A stretch of DNA of 64,000 nt. Origin: Vicia villosa (Eukaryota; Streptophyta; Magnoliopsida; Fabales; Fabaceae). The notes below the pieces were generated by a model, which ran no database searches, had not been told where the DNA came from, and saw nothing but the letters and a program-made list of their open reading frames with translations. Both the position numbers and the translations under genes were made by a program. Where the stretch lies: NCBI RefSeq assembly GCF_029867415.1, contig NC_081186.1, positions 25,795,915 through 25,859,914 on the forward strand. The letters run 5' to 3'. Below are positions 44,850 to 57,290 of this stretch, in pieces; position 1 is the first letter of the stretch, and each line of letters starts with the position of its first letter.

Positions 44850-47800
44850 ATGGCAAACATGATGAACCAGATGCCATTGCCGCAACTGTCAAAATCAAAC
44901 TATGAGAACTGGAGCATTCAGATGAAGGTGCTGCTTGGATCGTTAGATGTGTGGGAGGTTGTAGAAGAAGGGTTTGAAGAACCAGAAACCACGACGGGAA
45001 ATACAGCAGCCCAGAACAAGGCGTTGAAAGAGACGCGGTCGAAAGACAAAACGACATTATACATGTTGTTTAGAGCAGTAGACGAATCTGGTTTTGAGAA
45101 GATTGCTGGTTCAACTACTTCGAAGCAAGCGTGGGATACACTAGAGACGGCGTTCAGAGGAGCAAATAGAGTCAAGCAAGTTCGTTTGCAAACTCTTCGA
45201 GGAGAATTAGAAAGGATGAAGATGAAGGAGACGGAGCCCGTGTCGGACTACATCACGCGTGTGCAAATAGTTGTAAATCAACTGAAACGAAATGGAGAAG
45301 CAATGACCGATGCTCGAGTTGTCGAAAAGATTTTAAGATCTTTGACTGAAAAATTCGAAAATATATTATGTGCAATAGAGGAGTCGAAGGACCTTGCGAC
45401 AATCACTGTCGAAGAAGTAGCTAGTTCACTTGAGGCACACGAACAACGCAAAATACAAAAGAAGGAGGAGACACTTGATAATGCAGAACAGACAAAGGAA
45501 TCCACTAGAGATGAAAGGGCACTTTTATCTCAAAACTGGCGTGGTCGAGGACGTGGTCGTGGAGGTCGAGATGGTGGTCGAAGCTATCAGAACAACAATT
45601 TCGAAAGAGGACAGGCAAGTCAACAAAATTGGCGTGGTCGAGGACGTGGTCATAGAGGTGGCAGGTCGAACTCCAACATCGAATGCTACAAATGCAATAA
45701 ACATGGACATTTTGCGAAGGATTGCAACTCATACAGTTGCTACAATTGTGGAAAAGGGGGACACCTTGCAAAAGACTGTCGATTCAGGAGGAAAGTCGAA
45801 GAGACAACAAATTTTGCACTAGAAACAGAATCAAACGAAGGATTCCTATTAATGACCCAAAAGGAGACAAACACAGAAGATGACACTATATGGTACCTTG
45901 ACTCAGGAGCAAGTAATCATATGTTTGGTCACAAACATCTATTCAAAGAAATAAAGAAAATTGAAGATGGTCATGTATCTTTTGGAGATGCGTCGAAGGT
46001 AAAGGTCGAAGGCAAAGGAACAATTTGTTATTTGCAGAAAAACAACGTACCTGGAAAAATACAAGATGTTTATTATGTACCAGATTTAAAAGCAAATATT
46101 CTAAGTCTGGGGCAACTTACAGAGAAGGGATATTCGATATTTATGAAGGATCGAATACTGCATTTGAAGGATAAATCAGGGCACCAAATTGCTCAAGTTG
46201 AGATGGGAAGGAATCGAATGTACAAGCTGAATCTGAGAAGTGTTCGAGAAAAATGTTTGAAAATCGACACTGAAGATCAAGCAACTCTGTGGCATCTACG
46301 TTTTGGTCACTTACATCATGCTGGGTTAAAGAGATTAGCGGGAAGAAACATGGTACATGGATTGCCTAATATGGAGTTTGAAGGAAAATTTTGTGAAAAT
46401 TGTGTTTTTGGCAAGCAGACGAGAACTTCTTTTCAAAAGAAGGCAGAATATCATGCTAAGCACATCCTTGAATTAATTCACACTGATATCTGTGGACCAA
46501 TCACTCCAGAATCCTTTAGTGGCAAGAAGTATTTCATTTCCTTCATCGATGATTTCTCAAGAAAGACTTGGGTCTACTTCCTGAGAGAAAAATCTGAAGC
46601 ATTCGAAGCATTCAAAGGGTTCAAGGTAATGGTTGAAAAATCGACTGATCGACACATCAAAGCACTTCGTTCTGACAGAGGAGGAGAATATACTTCGACA
46701 GCTTTCATGAAGTATTGCGAGGAGCAGGGTATAAGCAGGGTATGAAGTATTGCGACGAACAGTCCTTGACATGGTTCGTTCAATGCTCAAAAGTAAGAAC
46801 ATGTCGAAGGAATTTTGGGCAGAAGCTGTGCAATGTTCAATCTATGTTCAAAATAGATGTCCGCATTCAAAGTTGGGAGATCGAACACCGCAAGAAGCGT
46901 GGAGTGGACAGAAACCGACTGTATCTCATTTTAAAGTATTTGGTAGTGTTGCTTATGCACATGTACCAGATCAACGAAGAACGAAGCTTGAAGACAAGAG
47001 TCAGAAATATATATTAATTGGGTATGATGAGAAAACAAAAGGATACAGGTTATTCGACCCCATAAACAAAAAGGTGGTAGTAAGTAGAGATGTTCGAGTG
47101 AATGAAGCAAGTAGGTGGGACTGGAACAATTCGACAGAAGACATAGTCGAAACTGAAGAACCCTCAGTCGGTATACCAACAACCCAAAATCAATTACCAA
47201 GGTTTGAATACTCTGACAGTGAAGACGAATCCTCACAGCCCAGAATGAGAAGCTTGCAAGAGTTGTATGATAATACAGAAGAAGTACATCTTGTGTGTCT
47301 ACTGGCAGATTCTGAAAACATTAGTTTCGAAGAAGCATGGAGAGATGAGAAGTGGAAGAATGCCATGGACGAAGAAATTAAAGCTATCGAACACAACAAA
47401 ACTTGGGAACTAGCAGAGTTACCAAAAGGAAGTCGAACCATTAGTGTGAAGTGGGTGTTTAAGAAAAAGATGAATGCTCAAGGAAAAGTCGAAAGGTACA
47501 AGGCGCGACTTGTGGCAAAAGGATACAGGCAGAAGGAAGGAATAGATTATGACGAAGTATTTGCACCAGTTGCAAGAATGGAGACAATTCGACTGCTGAT
47601 TTCTCAAGCTGCTCAGCTCAAATGGCCAATGTTTCAAATGGATGTCAAATCAGCATTTTTGAATGGTGTGCTCGAAGAAGAAGTCTATGTCGAACAACCA
47701 CCAGGATACATGAAAGACGGAAGCGAAGGAAAAGTGCTAAGACTCAAGAAAGCACTTTATGGATTAAAGCAGGCACCTCGTGCATGGAATACACGTATTG

Positions 47801-48848
47801 ATACTTACTTCAAAAAGAATGGTTTCCAACAATGTCCTTATGAACATGCCCTATATGTAAAGAAGTATAAAGGAGATATACTGCTCGTTGCACTCTATGT
47901 CGACGACTTGATTTTCCTGGGCAACAGTGATCAAATGATCGAAGAATTCAAAGGTCGAATGACACGAGAATTTGAAATGACGGACTTAGGTCGAATGAGC
48001 TTCTTTCTTGGTTTGGAAGTTCGACAAGAAGAAACTGGAATTTTTGTCTCACAAGAAAAATATGCAAAGGACATTCTGAAGAGGTTCAAAATGGAAGGTT
48101 GCAATCCAATCTCGACACCAATGGAGCCAGGAGCCAAGCTTTCAAAATTTGATGGGGGGGAACGTGTCGAAGCAAACAAATTTCGAAGCTTGGTCGGAAG
48201 TCTTCGATATCTCACATGTACTAGACCAGATCTTTCTCTAAGTGTCGGAATCTTGAGTCGATTTATGGAAGAACCAGTTCACTCACACTGGAAAGCTTTG
48301 AAGAGAATTCTTCGTTATATCCAAGGAACTGTGTCACTTGGAATGTTTTACTCAAAAGCAGAAGATTACAAGCTAACAGGTTACTCCGACAGCGATTGGT
48401 GTGGAGATATAGACGATCGAAAAAGCACATCAGGATATGTATTCTTTATGGGAAACACTGCTTTCACATGGCTCTCAAGGAAGCAACCAATTGTAACACT
48501 GTCAACATGCGAAGCAGAATACGTGGCTGCATCATGGTGTGTATGCCATGCTATATGGCTTAGAAGATTGTTATGTGAGTTAGAGCAGAAGCAGGAAAAT
48601 GCAACCATAGTATAAGTCGACAACAAATTAGCAATCGAACTGGCGAAGAATCCAGTGAATCATGAAAAAAGTAAACACATCGACGTACGTTTTCATTTCA
48701 TTCGAGAACATGTGAAAAATGGAAGCGTCGAACTGAAGCATGTGGCAAGCAAGGATTAAGCTGTAGATATTTTCACAAAACCATTGTCGAAGGAGATATT
48801 CGACAGAGGCAAGATAATGCTGGGATTAATTGATCGAAGGAGCATTTA
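44850..48848 (+). pseudogene. Copia gag-pol polyprotein, broken in integrase
   Basis: Start chosen at ATG 44850 ([14 protein letters not shown]), directly after the primer site. Gag core; an RGRGRGG-type basic stretch (45540-45660); two zinc knuckles, [14 protein letters not shown] (45687) and [14 protein letters not shown] (about 45738). Protease [12 protein letters not shown] lies at about 45890. Integrase has a zinc finger ([23 protein letters not shown]) and the first catalytic Asp in HTDICGP (about 46478). At 46700-46760 a short direct duplication replaces the segment with the third catalytic residue and shifts the frame. RT has [10 protein letters not shown] (47638) and catalytic YVDDLIFL (47898). 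RNase H has YSDSDWCGD (48382), with TAA stops at 48613 and 48757. Confidence 0.9.
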
Positions 48849-48851
48849 ATT

Positions 48852-48864
48852 TATGGGGGAGTTT
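48852..48864 (+). other. Polypurine tract of the Copia element
   Basis: ATGGGGGAG just before the 3' LTR start. Confidence 0.75.
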
Positions 48865-49087
48865 TGTTGGATAAATTTAAATGCAGTCTTGGAAAGCCAA
48901 AAGACAGATTCTCTAGGGCAGACAAACTTTCATAGGAAATAGTTAATCATTAAATGTTATGTCTATTTATGTTTCCCTGGTCTCTATATAAAGACCCTCT
49001 CTTTGTAACCTAACTTTCACTTTTGTAACAAATCCTTTGCAAGTCAATATATATATCAGAAGAGAGTAGTTTGATCTGTTACCTTCA
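48865..49087 (+). repeat. Copia 3' LTR
   Basis: 223 bases, TGTTGG to CTTCA, followed by the target duplicate TAAAG. Confidence 0.92.
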
Positions 49088-49195
49088 TAAAGCATACATA
49101 AGTTGGATCCAGTGTATTTTATTTTTATTCACGTGTAATGATAGTCCTATTTCAAACCAAACACAAAAAATTGTTATATTTAGTGACATATTACA

Positions 49196-49746
49196 TAGGG
49201 GTGGCAAAACGAGCCGCCCGCCCCACTCGCCGCCCGCTCAGCCTTATGCTCGTCAAAAAATGAGTTGGGCGGGCATGCCCGCCAAGTGAAATAGGCATAA
49301 AAATCATACCCGCCCCACCAAGATGGCGGGTTGGCGGGCGGCCAGCTTGCCCGCCTATTTTTATTTATATTTTTTTTCATTTTTTTAATAGATTAATAAG
49401 TTTTTTTACCTTTTAATTAAACTTTTCACTTATTTTTTAAAATAATTTTTTATAAAAGCAACTTTTTAATAATTTTTACTTTAAAAAATATTATATATTT
49501 ACAAATAAATATATAAAATAAACCATCAAGAATTGTAATTACTAGAATTAACTAAAAAAGAGGGAATTTTGGAGGATGGACGGGCTTTGGCGGCGGCGGG
49601 CATTAGCGGGGCGGGCTATGGCGGGCGGCGGGTTTTGGCGGGGAGGATTTTGGCGAGCGGCGGGCCTAAAATCCTAACCCAACCTGCCATTTTTTGGCGG
49701 ATGCGCGGGCCGGCCCGACGGAACACAACCTGTTTTGCCACCCCTA
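49196..49746. mobile_element. hAT-type MITE, TSD ATATTACA
   Basis: Starts TAGGGGTGGCAAAAC and ends with its exact inverse GTTTTGCCACCCCTA. An 8-base duplicate ATATTACA lies at 49188-49195 and 49747-49754. The interior has strongly GC-rich arms (GGCGGGCGGC-type on both sides, in opposite orientation) around an AT-rich centre. No protein. Same family type as 28230-28598. Confidence 0.92.
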
Positions 49747-49816
49747 ATATTACATATGTGTGCTTAATGATGATTCTTCCTTTTCATCTTCATGTTGAAC
49801 CAAAAAAAAAATTGTT

Positions 49817-49894
49817 CTAGCGCAGATCAAGAAATTCAGTGAGGTGTTGATAGAGGTTGTCGTAGAAGCTCTCCAGTGTGGTGGCAAGAGTCTT
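49817..49894 (-). pseudogene. Candidate terminal exon of an unrecognised gene
   Basis: On the minus strand a pyrimidine-rich acceptor (CCTTCAACAG) is followed by 25 sense codons ending TAG, with text LATTLESFYDNLYQHLTEF and balanced base use unlike the surroundings. It could be the last exon of a host gene whose upstream exons are lost or lie beyond the Athila insertion. The product is not recognised, and the call rests only on splice punctuation and composition. Confidence 0.3.
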
Positions 49895-49899
49895 CTGTT

Positions 49900-50505
49900 G
49901 AAGGAAAATGTAGTATATTTGTAAGTTTAACACTTCAACATTTAAGTTACTGATGTCTAATAGGTGTAACTTGTAGGAACTAATTAGTCAAAAGTACAAG
50001 TTACGACACGTAAACTGTTGGGTGAGAATACGAAAATGCAACGGTGGGGGAGGGTGCATAGACATTCCTAATAAAATTTGGCCGATTTGAAAAACAATTT
50101 AGTTTTGAAAATTTATCAGAGTTTGAAAACAGTTTGCGTAGAGGAAGTAAAATGCGTAAGATATTGATTATGTTTGTTAGACGGTACGATATATATACAA
50201 AACACCTTAATCGATATAGAATGAAACACCTAACCAAAAAAAATATCATGAAGCGTATTGAATTAATATCTATTTAGACAAGACGAGTAAATACACAAAG
50301 TCAATACAATTCAGAATTCTAGAATCATAGCTTTTAGCCTTATCAACAATAAGATAATTCGTATTATCAATATGACAAATCCTACACTTAACTGATAAAT
50401 CACTATCAAGGAAATAACCTAACAACATGTGATTCTACGAAACTTCTCTCCTTAAGAAGTGAAATAAGAGGGCATATTTATTTCTTCATTTGTATGATCA
50501 ATTGA
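49900..50505. other. AT-rich spacer before the Athila insertion, no gene seen
   Basis: No convincing coding sequence. It may be part of the same old element as the Copia gag remnant on the other side of the Athila (60340-61290), but I cannot show this. Confidence 0.35.
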
Positions 50506-50510
50506 AAAGT

Positions 50511-51680
50511 TGTTAGGAGTGAATTAATGGTAATTTAATGTGTTAGATTAACTACCTTTTGAGCTAAAAGTGAATAGATCTTGTGCATTTTACGGATTTT
50601 ATAGTTAGAATTGAACTTTCAAGGTTCGAAGCTAATCTTAGAACAAATTGCATCACTTTGGGTGTTAATTGTGCAGATATTGAAGCTAAGAGGCAAAGAC
50701 TAGGAAACACGCTGGCGTAAAGCTCTAGAGAGGAAGAATCACAAAGAAGGAAGAAGAATTAAAGGGCGAGCCGCGCCAATAAAGGGGCGAGACGCGCGAA
50801 ACCCTTCGGTTTGGGTCCGCGCCGCGCCATTGCGTGCCGAGGCGCGGTGGCTGCGTTAAAGGCCCAAAACTTATAAATAAAAGCCCTAGCTTCCAAGTAA
50901 AAGGGCAGATCTTTTGTGAGCGAAATTAGGAGAGCATTCTGAGTTTGCAGCCAAGAACAACAATCGAAGGCCAAATCTTTACCAATCGAAGACATTCCGT
51001 TGATGAAGATGAATCCCTCTATTAATTCTTGTGTGTTCTTCATGTCTATGGAGAGCTAAATTCCTCTTGTTGAGTTTAAGGTAGTAATTGACCTATGAAT
51101 ATACAATATCATTGATTCTTTCCTATGAACAATTGTTTGAATTTATTATCAATAAGAAACCTTGTTTTTACTTTACACCATTGTTGAATCTTTGATCGAA
51201 AGAAAGGATTTAACTTTTGCCCTAGGTTGCTATATTGATTCAATCCCAAAATTGCAGAGATGGAATTGTGATTGAGTTTTCATAATTATCGTTCCTTATT
51301 ACTATTATCGATATTGATATTTGGAGAGATCGAATCTCATATCGGTAAAAGTTTATCTAATTTGATTTGCAGACATGGAATCATATTTGAGGATAAGTGA
51401 AGATAGTAATTCAAAAGATTGTTCAATTGTGAATTAATTGATAAATTGTATAGGAATAGGTTGATGAACTCTAAAGCTCAACATATTTCCTGAATCGTTA
51501 ACAAACGTTCATTATTTGCATTTAAATTATTGTTTACATTTGATAGTATTAGAATCATAAAACGAATCCAATTAACTTTTCTCACTCAAAATAATCAACT
51601 ATAGAACGGCAGTGATATTAAACCAATCCCTGTGGATACGATATATTACCGAAAATATTTACCCAAAAATACTTTCAACA
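50511..51680 (+). repeat. Athila 5' LTR
   Basis: TGTTAGGAGTG to TTTCAACA. A GC-rich block (50763-50852) with GCGCCGCGCC-type words lies just upstream of a TATA sequence TATAAATAAA at about 50872. Confidence 0.93.
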
Positions 51681-51683
51681 AAT

Positions 51684-51701
51684 TGGCGCCGTTGCCGGGG
51701 A
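51684..51701 (+). other. Primer-binding site, tRNA-Asp
   Basis: TGGCGCCGTTGCCGGGGA, complementary to the 3' end of plant tRNA-Asp, three bases after the LTR. Standard for Athila. Confidence 0.92.
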
Positions 51702-51809
51702 TTGGTGTCAATATTGCACGCATTGCAATAGTTTTTATTTTGAGTTTTTGTTACTATTTCATTGATTTGGTTGTTTCACTCGTTTGTTAGTTTGTGCAGA
51801 AATTCGTGT

Positions 51810-54800
51810 ATGCGCAGTAAAGTCACCAGTGATCAACTTCTTTTTGATCCCGAGATCGAAAGGACCACTAGGAGATTAAACAGCAAAGCACGAAGAAGAG
51901 CAAACATAGCAAGAACAAGAGACAACGCAACCGCGACATCGTCACAACAACTTGAAGCTATTGACGAGTCGCAAGAAGGACTCCTCTTTCACGAACTATT
52001 CACGGAAGAAGAACCGGAAGTTATTATACAACCTACTATTGTCAACATGGCTGCTACTGGTCCATGTGCTAATAGCCCAAGGCTCAACCCACAGTTTGCT
52101 AGAACTGCCGCCAACGGGCGGATTTCAGAATTGAAGACCGGTATCATACAGTTGGTTTGTGCAAGCCCCTTCGCCGGATTGGATCACGAAGATCCATATA
52201 CACATCTCACTAGATTCTATGAGTTAGCAGGTACAACTGGTGTAGCACAAGCTGATGAAGAAGCACTGTTCAAGAGGTTGTTCCCACACTCTTTGTTATC
52301 TAAGGCAAAAGATTGGTATCTGGATCAACCCGAAACAGTGATGACTGATTGGAATACATTAGAAGAAAAATTTCTGGAAAGGTTTTACTCTCAAAATCGA
52401 TTCTTTGAAGCAAAAACAGCAATAGCAGTATTCTCTCAAGGCAGTAATGAATCATTGAATGAAGCATGGGAAAGGTATAAAGCTATGTTGAGAAAGTGCA
52501 AAGGACACGGTTTTGCGGAAGTTGACCAAATCCACATGTTCCGTAACGGTCTCACAGCTACAAACAAGACTCTCTTGGATGCCACAGCTGGTGGTTCACT
52601 TATGTCCAAGACACCTGCTGAAGCTACTCAGATAATAGAGCGAATGGCTCTAAATGATCGTCAGGGCAACCATGATCGAACGGTCAGAGATAGGAAACCT
52701 GGAGTATTGGAGTTGAACAACAGTGATGCTCTGCTGGCCCAGAATAAGCTACTAACGTCCCAAGTGGAACTATTGGCACAACAAATGTCTAAATTACCAC
52801 AACAAATCAAGGAGCTGAATGGGGTATCTAATTCTTATCAAGTTGCTAAGTGCGAGTTATGCAAGGGAGATCCTCAAACAGGATTCTGTCCACTAGTTCT
52901 GGAAGAGGAAGTGAATTACATGAACAATAACCAAGGACAAAGGCAGAATCAATATCAGAATCCTCCGTATCAACAAGGGTATCCACCAAGGAATAACAAT
53001 CAAGGTTATCAACAAAGGCCACAAAATCAAGGATATCAACAACAAGCCTTTCAACCTTACACTCAACCGTCGCCACAACAACAAGGAGGACAATCTAAGT
53101 TGGAAGAGACCATGAATCAGTTCATACAAATGTCAATGACGAATAACAAGAATCAAGAGGTAGCAATAAAAAGTTTGGAAACTCAAGTGGGTCAACTGGC
53201 TAAACAACTTGTAGCTAATCAGTCAAATGCAACATTCTCAGCCAACACTCAAGAGAATCCCAAAGAGCACTGCAAAGCGGTAGTGACAAGGACTGGGCAA
53301 AAAGGAAGTAATAATGAAACTGAAAGGAACGTGGTTGAAGATAATACGGAAGAGGAAGCTGAAAAACATGACGGAGAAGATGAAGAATATGAAATTATCA
53401 ATACTAATGCTGAAGAAGAGAATGTGAATAAAGAAGTCAAAAAGAAAGAAAAGCTGAAAAGAAGAAGCAGTAGAGAAAAGTTGGCAAGCAACGTGATACC
53501 CAGTCAACATTTACCATACCCTCATGCGCCATCAAAGAAGGACCACGCCAAGCAATATGCAAGGTTTATGGAAATTTTTAAACAATTACAAATTAAAATT
53601 CCATTCTCCGAAGCAATTGCTCAAATGCCAAAGTATGCCAAATTCATGAAAGATATCTTAACAAAGAAGAAAAGACCGGAAGAAGAAGAAGTTGTTCTAC
53701 TTGACGCACAATGTAGTGCCATAATATCACGCCTTCCTCAAAAGGCAAGAGACCCCGGAAGAGTCACATTGCCGGTTACAATTGGAAATCAAAATATCGG
53801 GAATGGACTGATTGATTTAGGATCAAGTATCAATCTAATTCCTCTATCAATAGTAAAACGGTTGGGAAATATTGAGATGAAGTCAACAAGAATGACTTTA
53901 CAGTTAGCAGATAAATCAACCACTCTACCTTACGGTGTTGAACAAGACATGTTAGTGAAAGTTGACAAATTCTTGTTTCCGGTAGACTTCGTTGTGATTG
54001 ACATGGAAGAGGACAAGGAGTCACCTATCATTCTGGGGAGACCATTCATGAAAACAGCCCGAATGATGATCGACATTGATGATGGTGTAATGAAGTTAAG
54101 AGTTCAAGATGAAGAGGTATGCTTTAATCTCTTCGATGCCATGAAGCAACCAAAAGATAAGAATGACTGCTTTCGCATGGATGTTACTGAAGAGAGTGTA
54201 GTGGAAGTGGCGAACCAAATTCATCTATCTAGCCCTTTAGAGAGATCTCTTGTTGAATCTTTCAATATACTTACTCAAGAAGAAGAAAAAGAGATTGAGT
54301 TGTTTTTAAAGGAATTAGAAAAAGGTGGCAACACAGTCACAAAGGCGGAAAAGATAGAGGATTTAGAGTTAAAAAAAGGAGTTAAAGAGTCAAAGATAGA
54401 ATTAAAGCTACTCCCATCTCATTTGAAGTACGTCTTTCTAGATAAAGAAGGAGATAAACCTGTCGTTATCAGTTCTAAGTTGACTCCAGACGAAGAGGCA
54501 CGACTCACTCAAATTCTCCAAAAGAACAAAGCGGCAAATGGATGGGTATTGGCGGATCTGAAAGGAATAAGTCCTGCCTATTGCATGCACAAGATTAAGT
54601 TAGAAGAAGAATTCAAACCGGTAGCCCAACCGCAAAGAAGACTAAATCCAACAATGAAAGAGGTAGTTAGGAAAGAGGTGATCAAACTTCTAGAAGCAGG
54701 TGTGATTTACCCAATTTCTGATAGTGCATGGGTGAGTCCGGTACATGTTGTACCAAAGAAGGGAGGCATGACGGTGATCCGTAATGACAAGAATGAATTC

Positions 54801-57290
54801 ATACCAACAAGAACAGTAACCGGGTGGAGAATGTGCATCGATTATCGTAGACTCAACAAAGCTACGAGGAAAGATCATTTTCCCCTACCATTCATGGATC
54901 AAATGCTTGAGAGGTTATCGGGGCAGAATTACTATTGCTTTTTAGATGGGTATTCCGGGTATAATCAGATCGTGGTGAACCCAGAAGATCATGAGAAGAC
55001 AGCTTTTACATGTCCATTTGGAATTTTCGCGTATCGACGGATGCCATTTAGATTATGTAATGCTCCAGCTACTTTCCAACGGTGTATGCAAGCCATATTC
55101 TCCGACCTCATTGAAAAAAGTATTGAAGTATTCATGGATGACTTCTCCGTATTTGGAAAAACTTTTGAGATGTGCTTGAATAATTTGGATGTGGCACTTG
55201 GAAGATGTATTGAAACCAATTTGATATTAAATTGGGAGAAATGCCATTTCATGGTGACTGAAGGAATTGTACTCGGACACAAAGTATCTTCCAGAGGACT
55301 CGAAGTGGACCCAGCCAAGGTGGAGGTAATCTCAAAACTTCCACCTCCAATAAACGTCAAAGGAGTAAGAAGTTTTTTAGGTCACGCGGGATTCTATAGA
55401 AGATTTGTAAAAGATTTTTCAAAGATTGCCAAGCCATTGAGTAATTTACTCAACCAAGGTACATGTTTTAATTTTGATGAATCTTGTGTTCAAGCTTTCA
55501 ATGACCTAAAAGACCGGCTGGCCACCGCACCTGTGATCGTAGCACCCGATTGGACAAACCCTTTTGAACTAATGTGTGATACTAGCGATTATGCCATTGG
55601 TGCAGTATTAGGCCAACGAAAAGGAAAGATATTTCATGTCATACACTATGCAAGTAAGGTATTAAATGATGCTCAAGTCAACTATGCCACCACAAAAAAA
55701 GAATTGCTAGCCATAGTGTATGCCCTTGAAAAGTTTAGATCCTATCTCATTGGGTCAAAAGTGGTAATCCACACAGACCATGCGGCCATTAAATACCTAC
55801 TTACTAAACCGGATTCGAAGCAAAGGCTCATTCGTTGGGTTCTTCTTTTGCAAGAATTTGACATAGAAATCCGGGATAAAAAAGGTACAGAAAATGTGGT
55901 AGCAGATCATTTATCCCGTTTGGTCAATGTAAACGTCACCAACCAAGAAGCTGAAATAAATGATGAATTCCCGGATGAGCATTTTTTTCAACTCCAAATA
56001 AGACCTTGGCTTGCCGATCTTGCTAATTATAAAGCAACAGGTATCATACCAGAAAATTTTGATTGGAATAAGAAGAAAAAGTTGGTAGCTGATGCAAAAT
56101 ATTATGTATGGGATGACCCATATTTGTTTAAGATAGGTAAGGATGGCATTTTAAGAAGATGTGTAACTGAAGAAGAAGCACAACAAATTTTGTGGCACTG
56201 TCATAATGCACCTAGTGGTGGGCATTTCAACGGATGGAGGACGGCAACAAAAGTTCTCCAATCCGGATTTTTCTGGCCTACTATTTTCAAAGACGTTCAC
56301 CATCATGCAAAGAATTGTGACAAATGTCAAAGAGTTGGAGGGATAAGTAAACGTGATGAGATGCCACTTCAAACCATTATTGAAGTAGAAGTTTTTGATT
56401 GTTGGGGCATAGATTTCATGGGGACTTTTCTTCCATCTTTTGCTAATGAATATATTCTAGTTGCAATGGATTATGTCTCCAAGTGGGTAGAAGCCATCGC
56501 TACACCAAAAGCGGATGCCAAAACGGTGCTAAAATTTCTAAATTGAAACATATTCACACGCTTTGGGATGCCTCGAGTGATTATAAGCGATGGTGGGTCT
56601 CACTTTGTTAATGAGCAGGTAGCTAAGGTGCTGGATAAGTATCATATCAACCATAAGATAGCATCACCATACCACCCCCAAACCAACGGGCAAGCAGAAA
56701 TCTCAAACAGAGCAATCAAGAATATTTTGGAGAAAACTGTATCAGAATCCCGAAAAGACTGGCCGGTAAGAATTGATGATGCCTTGTGGGCCTATAGGAC
56801 AGCGTACAAAGCACCAACTGGTGCATCTCCGTTTCAAATGGTTTATGGTAAAGCATGCCACCTCCCGGTTGAGGTGGAACACAAGGCGTTATGGGCTTTA
56901 CGATTCTTCAATAGAGATGATATCTTGGCTTATAAGAAAAGGAAGAATCAAATCCATGAGCTTGAAGAATTCAGGTACCTAGCATATGAATCCAATAAGA
57001 TGTACAAGGAAAATATGAAGCGGTATCACGACAAGAGAATTAAGAAGAAAGAGTTCAAAGTGGGAGACCTTGTTCTACTATTCAACTCTAGACTTAAGCT
57101 TTTCCCAGGGAAACTAAAGTCTAAATGGTCAGGACCATTCTTAATCAAGGAAGTTAAATCATATGGTGCTATTACTATTGAGAATAGTAAGACTAAAGAA
57201 AGCTGGACCGTTAATGGAGAACGATTAAAGAACTACCTTGGGGGAGAATTTGATAGAGAAGTGTGCACAATCTCACTTTTGAGCACATAA
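51810..57290 (+). pseudogene. Athila gag-pol polyprotein with one in-frame stop
   Basis: Probable start ATG 51810 (MRSKVTSDQLLFDPE); the frame is open from 51762. Gag: KDWYLDQPETVMTDWNTLEE, WERYKAMLRKCKGHGF and a cysteine motif CELCKGDPQTGFC (52849), then a glutamine/asparagine-rich stretch. Protease DLGSSINLIPLSIV at about 53815. RT has WRMCIDYRRLNKATRKDHF and catalytic MDDFSVFG (about 55135). RNase H has MCDTSDYAIGAVLGQ (55571). The integrase zinc finger has HCHNAPSGGHF and CDKCQR (56198-56330). Core residues lie in WGIDFMG, SDGGSHF (56580) and GQAEISNRAIK (about 56690). A single TGA at 56544, between the first two core residues, is the only break; the frame then continues unchanged to 57290. 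Confidence 0.92.
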
